Shown: piece by piece, positions 21,920 to 35,727 of the stretch
How the letters are laid out: every line of letters starts with the position of its first letter
How positions within the stretch are numbered: the first letter of the stretch is position 1
NCBI RefSeq assembly: GCF_029962835.1
Contig: NC_080584.1
Span: forward strand, 75,916,862 to 75,980,861
Direction: 5' to 3'
DNA length: 64,000 nt
DNA from: Magnolia sinica
Lineage: Eukaryota > Streptophyta > Magnoliopsida > Magnoliales > Magnoliaceae
Notes under the pieces: model-generated
What the model was told of the DNA's origin: nothing
The model's input: only the letters and a program-made list of their open reading frames with translations
The model's database searches: none
Position numbers and translations under genes: made by a program

Positions 21920-24101
21920 ATGAACTCGGCTAGGGATTCCAGAGCAGGTGAATGGCAAACCGTGAAACCTAGGCAATCTAAGGGCAGTGAATGGAGCCTC
22001 TTCGTAGGCAATCTTGCGTTCGGCATCAAGGAGGAAGATCTGCAAAAAAGGTTTGGGCAATTTGGGGATATCAACGACATCTACTTTCCTTCCTTCGCTC
22101 GATCTGGTAGAAAGAGGGGATATGCATTTGTCAGGTTTCAGAACAAGGGCAACACCCAAACGGCAAAAGAGAAGCTTCATGATAGATTCATGGGTAGGCG
22201 TCGTATGATCGTTAATGATGCATCCCAGAGACTGTCTCCCAGTAATCCTCCCACTATCATCCCAAACCCCAAGCCGTTGCCTGTCCAAAAATCTGTCAAC
22301 CCCAATCCGGCCCATTCATCTACCAATGCAGGCAGGGACCCTAAACAAGCTACATTCGGAGACCCCAACCACATCCTATGCCGACGCTCTCCACCCACCG
22401 AATCCCCCCTCTTCCTCCACCTCCATTATTGTCCCTAAATGGATATCAGACAAGGGAAGGGCGGGCATGTCCAATGCATTAATGGGAGAGATCCCAGGCT
22501 GGACTGATGCGATTGAGCGTATAACAACTATTCTGGAATCATCCCCTTTCAAATCTTCCCAACCACAGATAGCGATTGAGCGTATAACAACTATTCTGGA
22601 ATCATCCCCTTTCAAATCTTCCCAACCACAGATACACAAAATTTCAGAAACAGCCTATGTTATTAGCTTCAAATCCAGAGAAGGTGTCTTGGCATTTTCC
22701 AGGGACCGCATCCTCCAACAGAAAATGAATATGAACAGCACTCGAATGTGGACTCCAGCAATGGCGATTCCGGGTTGAGGTGTTTGGATACAGATTGAAG
22801 GCATCCCTATGCATGCGTGGAGTGAGCATACCATTGGATAGATTGCTGAATAGATGGGCACCGTCATTGAGTTGGACAGGGGATCCTTAGACGGAACAAG
22901 TCGCTGGTTTGCGCAAGCCAAGATTCTTTTGCATCAGGAGGACCAACTCTTCAAGGTCTCTAAACTTCTTGTAGAAGGAACAACATTTCAGATCTCGTCT
23001 TTCATTGAATGCTGCCGCCACCTGAACGGGAAGACTCTTCCAAGCCACACCCAGTCATTTACTCATGTGGCCAGAGAAGGCACAAAGGAATGGGTGGCCG
23101 AAGCTTTTGGACAAAACCAAAACAGGACACCGGTTGTGGACATTCAGCACGCCTCAAGCAATGCCACCACCCAGAATGGACAGATGGGGTCCACACCACC
23201 TGATGATCAACAACAGCTGGAACCATCCCAACGTGTTTGACAAAATGCCACTGAGATCCTGCAGTCAGTTGATGAGAGGCAAGTGGGCGTTAGCCCCCTG
23301 GGACACGAACGACACACTTCTTTCCACCTAGAACCCACCTTAATTCTCAATCATCAAACCCTGGATCTTCAATCTCAACTTCTTGCTATCCTAATAAATG
23401 ATCAGCCTCCAACCACCTATGCTAGCCAACTGGCAGTCCCTCTCCAAAGGACTGACGTCCAGGTAATTAAAACTCCAAATGTTAACAATCAGCCCACCTC
23501 AGAATACATCCTGCCAGTCAGTTTTCCCAATGGCCCTCAGCCTTTACTGTCTCACCCAACGACCCCATGGATTCCGCCTTCTCAGGAAGGTTTAGAAGCC
23601 TTGGATAGGTGGCTCTCTGGTGTCAAAAATCTGTTTAAGGACAACTCAGGTAGATAGATTGTCACCCCCATTTATCCATCCCACAGACAGTCAGCTGATA
23701 GCCACTCTGCTCACCCGATCACCCCTCCAAATAGGCCATGGAGTGAAGATCAGCGAGCCCAGAATGAAGTCATACCTTTCTATGATGAGACCAGGAATGA
23801 ACCGGCGAACGCATGCTCTAATGCCACACAAGAACAGATCTTCAATGACCCAGGCAACTAAGTTGTTGCAAAATCGTCCAAGGAGCTGACTCTATGGGTG
23901 GACTCTCAAGGCATAACAGGTATTGACGATCCTCCTTCTTCTCATTCGAGCAGTGAACCAGAGCATGATGCGTCAGCCTCGGAAAAAAATAAAGGGAAAA
24001 GGAAAAAGCTGTCTCTGCTTAGCATCTCCCACAGGACGAGTGAGAGACTGAGAAGCAAACCAAGTATGGCTGAGAAAAGAGGCTGCGTTTCTAATGGTTA
24101 G
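21920..24101 (+). pseudogene. LINE ORF1 (RRM nucleic-acid-binding protein), decayed
   Basis: ATG at 21920 lies 9 nt after the U6 tail. Residues about 30-105 form an RRM: WSLFVGNL is RNP2-like and RKRGYAFVRF is RNP1. After a frameshift at about 22260-22380 the SYADAL motif and an L1-specific domain follow, with a TGA ending at 22778. A degenerate CCHC knuckle (YSCGQRRHKG, in another frame) lies near 23060. The basic C-terminus (RTSERLRSKPS) ends at 24101, overlapping the ORF2 ATG by 8 nt. A 63-bp tandem duplication (22509-22571, 22572-22634) repeats 21 codons in frame. In plant L1s ORF1p binds the element RNA. Confidence 0.8.
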
Positions 24102-26029
24102 CATCCTTTCTTGGAATGTGCGGAGGGTAGGTAATGCGCATACTACCCGTTTTCTGAAACGGCTTCTAAAGAAACACAAAGTTGCAATTCTGTTGCTACA
24201 AGAACTGATGTTACGAGAATCTCGACGCTCCATGGTCGCCTCCAGGCTGGGCTTCTCAACTCATATTGTTGAGGGAATAGAGGACAATGAACTTTGGATC
24301 TTGCTTTTGGCCCAAATTCAAATCCAAACTATACGGACTAGCACCCAAAGCATAACCATCAAAGACCATACATCTACCTTCCCTCAATCCATCACCATTA
24401 CTGCAGTTAATGCTAGCTGCGGCAGAGAGAGAAGAGAACTCCTATGGGAAGAACTGAGAGACATTTCCAGATAGATTTCAGGCCCCTGGCTGGTCAGTGG
24501 TTATTTTAACACCACGATCAGCCCTAATGATCGCATTAATGGCACTCCTCAAATGACGAGTGCGATGCACGACTTCCAGGAGGCCATCAATGATATTGGT
24601 TTGCTTGACGTAGGTTTCTCGGGCCCGCCTTTTACCTAGAGTAATAACCGTGCAGGCCGAAGCTGCAGATGGGCTAGACTGGACCGCATGTTCATTAACC
24701 TGGACTGGATGTCTTCGCTCCTGGCTTTCCAGGTCCAGCATCTGATGTGATCCCATTCCGATCACTCGCCGCTTTTGCTCTCTTTCCTGGAAGAGACTAT
24801 AGATTTCCCCTGCCCTTTTCACTTCCAACGAATGTGGATGGTCCATGAAAACTTCACAGCAGTGGTTGCTAGCAGCTGGCAGACTGAGATCGCGGCCACC
24901 CCCATGTACAGGTTCTCCATCAAACTGAAAATCTTGAAAACCTCACTGAAAAGATGGAATAAAGAGGTCTTTAGTGACATTTTTAGAAGGTTCAATCAGC
25001 TGAAAATGATGTTACCAAGGCCGAACTTTCCCTTCTCAATTTCAGATTGGAGGAGGACTTTTCTATTTTGCAGCAAGCCTATGAAAACCTAAAACGTGCC
25101 TATCTTCAAGAGGAGATTTACTGGAAGCAGAAATCCCGAATCGCCTGGCTGACAGAAGGGGATTGGAACACTCATTTTTTCCACAACTCAGTATTAGATA
25201 AACACAGATGTTTGGCCATTAAAAACTTAAAGAAACCCACAGGGGAACTACTACAAACGAATAATGATATCGACGACGAAGCGGTCCGATATTTCCAACA
25301 TTTATTCACATCGAAAGGGAGCAACTCAGACAATGACATCCTCAACTATATCCCGAAATTGGTGACTACCCAGATGAATCTGAGCCTCATGAGACCCCTG
25401 ACGCTCGAGGAAGTCAAAGCTGTAGCCACCTCTATTCCCCTCGATAACGCATCGGGGCCGGATGGATTTTGAGGAGCTTTCTTCTTGGCCCGCTGGGATA
25501 TCATTAGCACGGACCTTCTTGCGGCAGCCATAGACTTCCTCTCTGGTGGCTCGCTCCCTAAGGCCTTCCAACGCACTCAGATTTGTCTTATCCCCCAAAA
25601 GAAGAATCTGGAGTTCATCACAGACTACAGGCCCATCAGTCTCTGCAACTGCATTGTGAAATTTTTTTCCAAGATTCTAGCAACTGGGATTGCTCATATT
25701 CTTCCCGTGCTGATATTAAAGGAACAAGGCGCCTTTGTTAAGGACAGAACTATTGTGGATAACGTATCGATTGCGAGAGAAATGGTCCATAAGATTGATC
25801 AAAAGGTGTATGGAGGTAACATAATTATTAAACTTGACATGGAAAAGGCATATGATTGTCTGGAGTGGCATTTCATAGCTCAAGTCCTAGAAAAATTTGG
25901 TTTTAGTGCCTAATGGATAGCCCAACTTCAACGATGCTGGAGAGATATTTATTTCTCAGTGCTCATTAATGGCTGGAGTTATGGCTTCTTTCAAGATGAC
26001 AGAGGACTTCGTCAGGGAGATCCACTCTC
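24094..26029 (+). pseudogene. LINE ORF2, endonuclease and 5' part of reverse transcriptase
   Basis: It starts MVSILSWNVRRVGN, the apurinic-type endonuclease opening. It continues with LLLQEL, PWLVSGYFN (usual GDFN), DVGFSGPPFT, ARLDRMFIN and the SHSDHSPLLL catalytic motif. The RT part shows WLTEGDWNTHFFH, DYRPISLCN, KLDMEKAYDCLEW and LRQGDPLS. In-frame stops lie at 24472-24474, in GPPFT*SNN, before SHSDH, at 25470-25472 and at the codon ending 25913. A frameshift lies between about 24980 and 25050. The coding sequence stops at the Athila insertion and resumes at 37966. Confidence 0.85.
26025..26029. repeat. 5' target-site duplication of the Athila-type element
   Basis: CTCTC here and at 37961-37965, immediately outside the two LTRs. 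Confidence 0.9.
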
Positions 26030-28260
26030 TGTTGAGGGTCAAATATTGCATATCAGACCCAGTTGTTGCATAGATTTACACGCATGATACTGTTTATCGG
26101 ACTAATTTAATCGTGTTTGTAATGCAGGGTGTGTTTAAGAGCCTGGACTGAAAAAGGGTGGTAAATGCATGGATTTGACGCTCCAGAAGCACCAAGGCAA
26201 GGAACGGACTCTAGAAGACCAAGAACGAAGGAATTATACACTAGGGGTCCGCGAAAATCGAGAAGCTGAAGCTTAAGTGGCCCAAAAGACGTCCAAAATG
26301 AAAGATCATAGGGTTCCCAACATCTGATCAGTTCGAAACTTCATACGTGGCCTGAGGACCGTAAATAAATCGTACACATAAAATTTCAGCTCCTGGATCA
26401 CTGTGGAAGTGGCCCAACGGACAGATCAGCCCCTTTAATCATTATGTGGGCCCCGCCTGATATCTGGATATACTCCAATTTTGGTCTCAACGCCTTAAAC
26501 TGCGTGTCAAAACAGATGGATGGAGCAGATTTCTTACAAACATCACCATGGGACCCACACATGCAGTGCACGTGCAAGGTGCACAAGTGCACCGGACGAA
26601 CATAGAAAATAAGGAAGTCGGTCAGCAGGCGCTGACCGACTCAAAACTCATTTTTTTTTTATTTACGCAGCAACGGACGCTGGCCGACCGTTTTTGGCTA
26701 ATGGGCCCCACCCATCATCCCTATGGAAGATCTGAACCGTCCAATGCATTCGGAATGGGGGTTTAACCCACGCCTAGGTCTCCTTTTAGGCAACATGAAA
26801 ATTTCCTCACTTTCTTAGTTACTAAGCACAGGATGGACGGTGACTTGAAAGATAACGTGGGCCACATAGGATTTGGTCCAAAAATAGTGCTTCCCACCTG
26901 GTTTTTCGAGTAGAACGCAGTGGACGGATCGGATTTTCCAAAAAGACAGTGAAATGGGGCCCACCATCGTCACAGCGTCAATGACGCTACCCTGTTTTCG
27001 GGTCCGGGAAATCCGGAATTTCCGGCCGATTGTGGGCCACTGCCTGTGATCGGATTGGTGATCCAAACCGTCCAGATGATGACCAAGCCAGGAATGACCC
27101 TAGCCATGAAGTCGGTTTTGAGATTACTGGACGGAGAGCCACCCAACCTGAGGCCAAACGCAACTCTTCTTGCGTTGCTACGCACGCTGCTGCATCACTG
27201 GCTGCGAAGCTTTCCGCAGCCGAATCCCTTCAGGACTCGACATCAGCAAACGTGAGGAGTTTTCTTGGGCTCCGACGAGAGGGTTATAAAAAGAAGAGAG
27301 GGAGAAAGAGTAAGGAGGCATTAAACGAAGGAAGAGTTTTGGGTTTTGTATTCTTGGAGGGTGCTCGAATTCGGTTTTGAACGAGAGAGAGAAGCACGGT
27401 CTGGGGGCTGCTGCTGTGCACGGCTGGAGCAGGAGCAAGGAAGAAAGAAAGAGAAGAAAACATGGAGGTGGCTTGGGCTGCTGGAAAGTGCAAACACTAA
27501 GGGTTTTTTTTTCTCTTTCCTTTTTCTTGGTGTTCCGTTTTTTTTCCTTTTCACTTGTATTAATTTCAGGCCATCCATGTGTGGTTAATCCTCTTAGCTA
27601 GGGCTAAGAGGTGAAGCCTGTAGCGAGATGGGAGAGTCTATTCCATGCAAGTAGATTAAATTTCTGAACTTAATTTGATTTAGTTGATTATTATAAGGAA
27701 TATTTGTATTAGTCTTTAATGGTCTGTTATGACGGAAATTACAATGGGTTTGCAATGGCTTTGAATATTTCTTTTTCCTTTTTATGTTTATGAAGTCAGG
27801 AACCCCTGTTGTTCATCATTGTCCCATGGGCATGGTAGGATGACAGTACCCTTCCTGATCTTCATACATTGTTGATTGGTTGGTAATTAGTTTAATTCTA
27901 TTGTTTACTTTGTCTCCTGGGCTTGGTTTGGTGATGGAATCCATTCTAATTCATATACCTTTCATCTCTTAAAAACCAAATCAAGTAAGTTCAATTTGAA
28001 TTCCATATGCGAGCATAAGATCTCCCTGATCTTTACAAGTGGATCCTCTGAATCCCTAGTTTCCATCCTCTGAATTCCTTAAAGTTTTAGATAATTATTC
28101 CACAATTATTTCTTAAATTCTATTTTGTTTAGATCGCATCTTAGTCTAGTTCTAGTTCTACTTGGTTTCAGATAACGTACAGGTATCAGTCCCTGTGGAT
28201 TCGACCTCGGACTTACCGAGTTTATTACTACATCACAACCCTACACTTGGGGAGTGAACA
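26030..28260 (+). repeat. 5' LTR of the Athila-type element
   Basis: 2231 bp, begins TGTTGAGGGTC and ends GTGAACA. About 98.5% identical by eye to 35728-37960. It holds the same MITE-like TGGGCCCCAC blocks as the intergenic repeats and a GGGTTATAAAAAG TATA-like box near 27282. Confidence 0.93.
27282..27296 (+). promoter_or_regulatory. Probable TATA box in the 5' LTR
   Basis: GGGTTATAAAAAGAAG lies in the middle of the LTR and is present at the same place in the 3' LTR (about 36982). It is the best TATA-like box in the LTR and would separate U3 from R. Inference only. Confidence 0.4.
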
Positions 28261-28266
28261 AGTTTT

Positions 28267-28284
28267 TGGCGCCGTTGCCGGGGA
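28267..28284 (+). promoter_or_regulatory. Primer-binding site, tRNA-Asp type
   Basis: TGGCGCCGTTGCCGGGGA, six bases after the 5' LTR, is complementary to the 3' end of plant tRNA-Asp. That primer is usual for Athila and Calypso elements. Confidence 0.85.
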
Positions 28285-29187
28285 CTGACGGTTACGTTTT
28301 TCTGAAATTAATTAGTTTTAGAATTAGTTTGAGATTAGGATTTTACTAACTGTAGCTTTAGGTTTTTATTTGATTTTTTAGAACTAACTTGTTTCCATAT
28401 TTTGTAGGATCCTGACATAAGACCATAAATTGGTAATCCCTTCATAATCTCTTCACTTTTTCTACTTTTTAGAATTATGGTTTAAATTTTGAAATTTTTA
28501 ATTCTAGTATTTTTTTTTTTCCTCTCTATTCTTAGGAAGCAGTTTATTTTTAGAAACTAGGGTAGTTATTTCCCTTTCTAGAAAAATCCTCTAATTTTCG
28601 AAACTTTTCTCTTTTGTTTTTCACTTTCTATTTTTAACTCTTTTTGAATCTAATTTGTTTCCTCATTTATTTTTAGGATTTTTGTTTAGAAACTAACCTT
28701 CTTATTTTGTAGGCCTTTAAGATAGAAATTTCTAAATTGGTAAGCTCTTTCCCTACTTCCTATCTTTCAGTTCTCTTTTAATAATCTACTTTCTAGTTTA
28801 GATCTTTCCTAATCTATTTTAGAAATCTCCACTTTCTTTTAAGAATTCCTTCTTTTAGAAATTAATTACTGTTATTTTTCTTTTTTAGAATCTAACTTAT
28901 TTTTGTTTTATTTTGCAGGTCCTTAACTTAAGAGCTTCAATTTGGTAATTCCTTTCCAACTCTCCCTCTCTTTCTTTCTAGATTTTCTTTTCTTAGGATT
29001 AGGTTTTGAATTGAGGGCTGCGAGTGTTTTCATGCCCAAGTGGGCCCGTGACAGCACTCGACGTCTCTTGACTGAAGGAGGATTGGTTGAGGGGTTGACT
29101 ATCCATCGCAGGACTAGACACCGCTCGAAATCCCCTGAGTTAAGTGAAGTTATGGCTGAAGACTAACCTCCTCTACTTCCACCCAGG
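28285..29187 (+). other. Untranslated leader of the Athila-type element
   Basis: T-rich leader between the primer-binding site and gag, with several TTTTAGAA..GTAGG-like short repeats. No coding region is supported. Confidence 0.7.
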
Positions 29188-32100
29188 GTGGAGGATACCC
29201 AAGATGAAAATGAGGTGCAACAGGCACCCCCGCCTCGTACTTTACGAGATTTTCTACAACCGGCGGGAGTGAGTACGCTCTCATGCATGATTTTTCCTGA
29301 AAACATAGGACAAATGGACATCAAGCCAGGAGTTATCCAACTCCTTCCCAAATTCCATGGACTTGAATCAGAGGGTCCATATTTGCATTTGAAAGAGTTC
29401 GATGAGATTATAGCTACATTATGTTTTCCTAATGTATCTGAGGATACAATTAGGCTGAAACTCTTTCCTTTTTCCTTAAAAGAGAAAGCTAAGACGTGGT
29501 TACATGGAACGACATGCAGAGGGAATTCATAAAAAAATTCTTCCCATATCATAAAACGATTACCCTCAGAAAAGCGATCATGAACTTTGCCCAAAAGGAA
29601 GATGAAACATTCTTTCAATGTTGGGAAAGGTTCAAAGATTTGGTCAGTTCATGCCCACAACACGGATTTGAAACGTGGCGCATTACAAATTTTTTCTATG
29701 ATGGACTGACATCTTCCATGCGCCAAATAGTCGAGACAATGTGTAATGGAGAGTTCATTAATAAAGATATCGATGAGGTATGGGACTACCTCGATAGTTT
29801 GGCTGAAAAAACACAATCTTGGGACTATTACCCAAAGTCGAACACCACGTCTAGGCCGACTCAATTAAAGGAAAAAGGTGGATTATATCTCTTGAAAGAA
29901 GAGGATGATCTCAAGTGTAAAGTGACTACGCTCATAAGAAAAGTTGAGGCCATGGAAGGAAAGAAGGATAAGGTCAATGAAATTGTTTGCGGCATCTGTG
30001 ATTGCAACATTCACACAACTGAAAACTGTCCTACAATACCTGCCTTTCGAGGAGTGTTGAATGAACAAGCCAATGCCGTAAATAACTATCAAAGACCTTT
30101 TACTGGACCTAACTCCAACACATACAATCCTGGCTGGAAAAACCATCCAAACTTTAGTTGGAGAAATGGACAAACGGCGACTCCTCCAGGTTTCTTCAAT
30201 CAAAATCCAAATCAAGTGAAACCTCAAGAGGAACCGGTTCAAAATCCCATACAAGAGCTGGCTCAAGCAATGCGGGGAATTACAGATTTTATGCAAAAGA
30301 TAGATTCTCATATGACGGTTATAGAAAAGGGGATGCTTCCTGCACAACCGCTCCCCAATCCTAAACCGCAGTACGAGAATAATGATCCCAGCTCTTCAAA
30401 TCAGATGGGGCATGCTAAATCCATCACCACTCTTAGGAGTGGGAAGATCATTGATAAAACTCTTCCGGTTAGGCCCGAAAAGCCTCAAGAACCAGAAGAG
30501 GACAACAATGATGGATCCAGTGATGCCCCACAAAAAGTAGAACCGGAACTTCTAGAGAAGCCAGTTGCTCCATTCCCCCAAAGGTTGGTTTCACCAAAAC
30601 CTCTCTCTAACTCTCAGGATATCCTAGAGGTGTTGAAACAGGTGAAAGTCAACATTCCTCTGCTTGATGTCGTTAAACAGATACCTTCATATGCCAAATT
30701 CCTAAAAGACTTATGCATGACCAAGCGACGGAAAATTATTCAAAAGAAAATCTTCTTGACTGAGAAAGTGAGTGCCATCCTGAAGCAAGACGTGCCGCAG
30801 AAATTCAAGGATCCCGGTAGCCCAACCATATCATGTGTAATCGGGAACCATCGAATTGATCACGCACTTCTTGACTTAGGAGCGAGCATCAATTTGATTC
30901 CCTACTCGGTATACAAACAGTTAGGTTTGGGTGAATTAAAACCCACCCTAACCACACTACAACTTGCTGATCGCTCTGTTCGTGTACCAAGAGGGATAAT
31001 TGAGGATGTGTTGGTCCAAGTTGATAGATTTTACTACCCTGTAGACTTTATCATCCTGGACACTGAACCCATCAATAACATGAGCACTCAGATTCCTGTC
31101 ATTCTTGGTCGCCCATTCCTTGCCACGTCAAATGCAATTATCAATTGCAGGAATGGTATCATAACTATGTCTTTTGGAAATTTGACATTGGAGTCAAACA
31201 TTTTTTTCAATAACGGCAGCAACTCAGAGGATGATGACGATTTCCACGACCTTAACATGATTGACTCTTTCGTGGAAGATACGACACCTCTGACCTTATC
31301 CTCCGACCATCTAGAGACGTGTCTGGCCCACTCCCATGATTTTGATGATGACATGATTAGGGAGACGTGCGCCTTGCTTGATACTGCACCGGTACTTGAA
31401 GTTAACCGATGGAGGCCACAATTTGAAGAATTACCACAAACTGATGTAGTGCCTCTACCGTCTAACCTCAAGCCGCCGAAGCTTGACCTAAAACCTTTGC
31501 CCTCTGATTTGAAATATGCATATTTGGGTCAAGATGAGACATACCCGGTGGTGATCTCTGCCCACCTGGAGAAAGAACAGGAGAGTATGCTTATATCTAC
31601 TCTCATTGAGCATAAAGGAGCCCTGGGATGGACGATAGCGGACCTCAAAGGAATCGATCCCTCGATTTGTACTCATCACATATACCTTGAGGATAATGCA
31701 AAAACCGCTCGGCAACCACAACGTAGACTAAATCCCAACATGAAGGAAGTGGTTAAGGCCGAGGTTCTTAAACTATTGGATGTGGGTATTATATACCCTA
31801 TATCTGATAGTCAATGGGTGAGTCCAACTCAAGTGGTCCCTAAGAAGTCCGGAATCACCATCGTAGCCAATGCTAATAATGAACTCGTGCCAACTAGAGT
31901 CACTACTGGTTGGAGAATGTGCATTGACTACAGGAAGTTGAATACCGTCACGAGGAAAGACCACTTCCCTTTACCATTCATTGATCAGATCCTGGAAAGG
32001 TTAGCTGGTCATTCCTATTACAGTTTTCTTGACGGGTATTCGGGCTATAACCAGATAGAGATAGCCCCTGAAGACCAGGAAAAGACCACATTTACATGTC

Positions 32101-34363
32101 CCTACGGCACCTTTGCTTACCGAAGGATGCCATTCGGACTATGTAATGCCCCTGCCACCTTTCAGCGATGTATGCTTAGTATCTTTTCTGATATGGTAGG
32201 GCAATATCTAGAGGTCTTCATGGATGATTTCTCTGTTTACGGTCCATCTTTCAGCAAGTGCTTGGAAAGTCTTACATGTGTGCTGCTGAAAAGATGTGAA
32301 GAAAAGAACCTGGTACTTAATTGGGAGAAGTGCCATTTCATGGTTCAGAAGGGAATTGTCCTTGGGCATATCATCTCGTCCAAAGGAATCGAGGTAGATA
32401 AGGCAAAAATCGATCTTATCTCTAACCTACCTCCACCCAAGAACATCAGAGACGTGCGATCCTTCTTAGGACACGCAGGATTTTACAGGCGATTCATAAA
32501 GGACTTTAGTCTCCTCTCTCGTCCATTATGTAATCTTCTTCAAAAGGATGTTCCGTACGAGTGGGTGAGCAATGCCAGGAAGCTTTCACCAAGCTTAAAG
32601 GCACATTAACCACGCACCTATCATGCAGCCCCGAATGGAACCTTCCTTTTGAGCTTATGTGCGACGCTTGATTATGCTCTTGGGGCGGTCCTAGGCCGGA
32701 GAAAGACAAGAAGCCCTACGTCATTCACTACGCAAGTAGGACTCTAAATCCTGCCCAAGTGAACTACTCGACTACGGAAAAGGAACTCTTAGCCGTAGTG
32801 TTCGCCTTGGACAAATTTAGGTCCTACCTGATCGGATCCAAGATCATTATATATACAGATCATGCGGCACTGAAGTATCTTCTTTCTAAGAATGATTCTA
32901 AGCCCCGCTTGATAAGATGGATCCTTCTACTCCAAGAATTTGATTTGGAAATTAAAGATAAAAAGGGAGTAGAGAACGTAGTGGCCGATCACCTTTCTCG
33001 CCTTAATACCTCTGATTCCCTTGAGGCGACCCATATCAATGACATGTTCCCTGATGAACAGCTGTTCAGAGTCTCCCATTCACCTTGGTTCGCTAATATT
33101 GCTAATTATCTTGCTACAGGTGCCATACCGACACAGTGGAGTGCACAAGATAAGAAGAAAATTTTCACCGAGGTGCGCAACTTTTTCTGGGATGATCCTT
33201 ATTTATTTAAATATTGCCCAGACCAAATTCTAAGGAGATGTGTACCAGACGATGAGCATCAGAGCGTCATCTCCTTCTGTCACTCAGAGGCCTGTGGTGG
33301 TCACTTTTCTGCTAAAAAGACCACGGCCAAGATTCTGCAGTGTGGCTTTTACTGGCCCACTATGTTTAGGGACACTCATGAGTTTTGCAAAGCTTGTGAG
33401 CGTTGTCAAAAATTGGGAGCATTGTCCCGTCGAAATATGATGCCTTTGAATCCCATTCTTATCATTGAAGCATTTGATTGCTGGGGCATCGATTTCATGG
33501 GACCATTCCCCCAATCGTTTGGGAATCTGTATATTTTGCTCGCCGTGGATTATTCACTAAATGGGTCGAAGCGATTCCGTGTCGAAAGAATGACCATCGC
33601 ACGGTCATTAAATTCCTAAAAGAAAACATCCTTTCTCGATTCGGAACGCCTCGAGCCATCATTAGTGATGGGGGCTCACACTTCTGTAATAAACCATTTG
33701 AGAGCTTAATGAAGAAATACGGTATCTCTCATAAGGTGAGCACCCCATACCATCCTCAGACAAGTGGACAAGCTGAGATTTCCAATAGGGAGATCAAACA
33801 CATTCTGGAGAAAACGGTTAACCCAGATCGTAAGGATTGGTCAATCCGATTGACCGATGCCTTATGGGCATACCGTACTGCATTTAAAACTCCTATTGGA
33901 ATGTCTCCCTTTAGACTTGTCTATGGGAAGGCTTGTCACTTGCCTGTGGAGCTGGAACATAAAGCGTACTGGGCGATCAAAAATCTTAATTTCAATCTGG
34001 ACAACGCTGGCTCACTACGAATGAACTTGAAGAAATCCGAATGATGCGTACGATAATTCGAGAATTTACAAGGACAAGATGAAAGCATTTCATGACCAAC
34101 ACATTTTGTGAAAATCATTCACGCCTGGTCAGAAGGTCCTTTTGTACAATTCTCGATTACATCTCTTTCCGGGTAAGCTTCGATCTCGTTGGACCGGCCC
34201 TTACATTGTTGTTACTGTTTTTCCGCATGGGGCCGTTGAGATAAGAGATCCCGACAATGGCAAGGAGTTTAAAGTCAATGGACATCGATTGAAACCATTT
34301 GTCGAGAAATTTGATTCAGAGGACATGTCCATGCCTCTGACTGATCCTGTTTACCAGGATTGA
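29188..34363 (+). pseudogene. Gag-pol region of the Athila-type element (broken)
   Basis: Approximate domains in order: gag at 29200-30450 (retrotrans_gag-type core, then a CGICDCNIHTTENCP zinc-knuckle-like motif); aspartic protease at 30780-31150 (DLGASINLIPYS); reverse transcriptase at 31700-32500 (FMDDFSVYG, LGHIISSKGIEVD); RNase H at 32600-33000; integrase at 33250-34050 (HxxxH then CxxC zinc finger, GIDFMGPF, and ISDGGSHF), with a C-terminal [14 protein letters not shown] segment to 34363. The order protease, RT, RNase H, integrase is that of Ty3/gypsy. It is broken in about four places and treated as a fossil. Confidence 0.9.
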
Positions 34364-35727
34364 TCTCCTAGTCTGATGGAGGTATAGGTAGGTTTCCTGT
34401 TTTCTTAGGACTAGAGTAGTTGCTTTATTTGTCCGGCTGAAGACGGTAAACTTAGCGCTCCTGGGAGGCAACCCAACTCTTCATTTCATTTCGTTTTTAT
34501 CATTAGTTAGTTCAATGTTTGTGGGTAACATTACTGCAAACCCTCACGAGACTACAACTCGTCCACTAGGGGTAACCTAGGGGTTTAAAGGCTTGTTGCA
34601 TACGCTAAATGCAATCGAGAGCACCTACGAAAGTGGTATAGGTAGGATTTTATTTTATGTTATTTTTGTTACCTTTTCTCTCGTGCTGATCGGTGCCCAG
34701 GCTGTGATCTCTTGAAAAGTGTCTCTCTATGCATCATCCAGGTACTATCTTCCCATTACTTCTCATTTACTTATTTTGTCCCATGTGCATTACATGCTTA
34801 TTTCTTTTACATTGAGGACAATGTAGATTTTAGGTTGGGGGTGGGAGATTAGGCTTCCTAATCAGTATGTTCCTAGTCTTGAGCAGAGATTGTGAAAATT
34901 TTTAAAAAATTTTTAGAAAATTTTTTAGAATTTCATATGAATTCGAAGCGATTTTAATGGCCATCTTGGATTTAGAACTACAAGATGCGTGATGTTGGTA
35001 CTTTATGACTCTTGGATTCAGTCATCTATCAAATTTCAGAGCTAAGTTTGAATTGTTAATCCATTATTTGTAAACATTGATTGAGTCATAAATTCGCAGG
35101 ACACATCTCGCTTGCATATTAAGGTTTCAGTTCGATATTAAAGGATTAACTTAGTAATCACTAAACATGAAAGGAACCAACTTGGAAAATTGAAAGGATT
35201 GGGTGAATGGTCTACACCATAGGTTTGCTCCCTATAGGTGTAGATTTAATTCCCCATGAATGATATGTGAAAAAGTTGGGTGTACAGTCTTTACCTTAGG
35301 TTTGCTCCCTATAGGTAAGGATTTGATTCCCCTTCTTGACATTACTTTCAATGGAAAAGTCAAAAATTAAAAGAATAAAAAGATAATGTGTGAGGCAAGT
35401 TCTGGTTATCGTGAATTCTCTTATTGGTTACCAATGATATCCTTAAATAGAGAAGTGAATTTTAATGTTTCAAGATTAGACTATGCATCCATGGAATTTA
35501 ATGTTTAGAATTGTTCAAATTGATGGACTAATATTTTGAACTTAATTACGAAGTTACCGTGTGATTAAGTCTAGGAGAAAAAGTAATGCCAACATTCATG
35601 AATCTTAGAATTCGAGTATCTGAATTGTTCTTCATAAATCTCTTGAGTTCATAAAAAGTGTCCTGTATTTCTCAACTTATTTTTCGCATACCTTGCTCGG
35701 GACTAGCAAGATGCTGGTTGGGGGTTG
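34364..35727 (+). other. Post-pol region of the Athila-type element
   Basis: Athila relatives carry an envelope-like gene here, but none is recognisable. A GGTTGGGGGTGGGAGA polypurine tract lies near 34833, and a second (GGTTGGGGGTTG) sits directly before the 3' LTR at 35728. Two near-identical GGTTTGCTCCCTATAGGT blocks (about 35222 and 35298) are a short local repeat. Confidence 0.65.

Noticed and set aside
21851-22315. Minus-strand 154-codon open frame
   Set aside because: It is opposite the LINE RRM on the other strand; codon pattern and homology support the plus strand.
27030-27588. Open frames of 116, 80 and 74 codons, duplicated at 36730-37301
   Set aside because: They lie in the LTRs of the Athila-type element and have no recognised domain; duplication reflects paired LTRs.
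28267-28284. tRNA-Asp gene
   Set aside because: Only 18 nt complementary to the tRNA 3' end are present, at the place of a retroelement primer-binding site.
34364-35727. Envelope-like gene of the Athila element
   Set aside because: No frame of sufficient length or membrane segments can be seen in this stretch.
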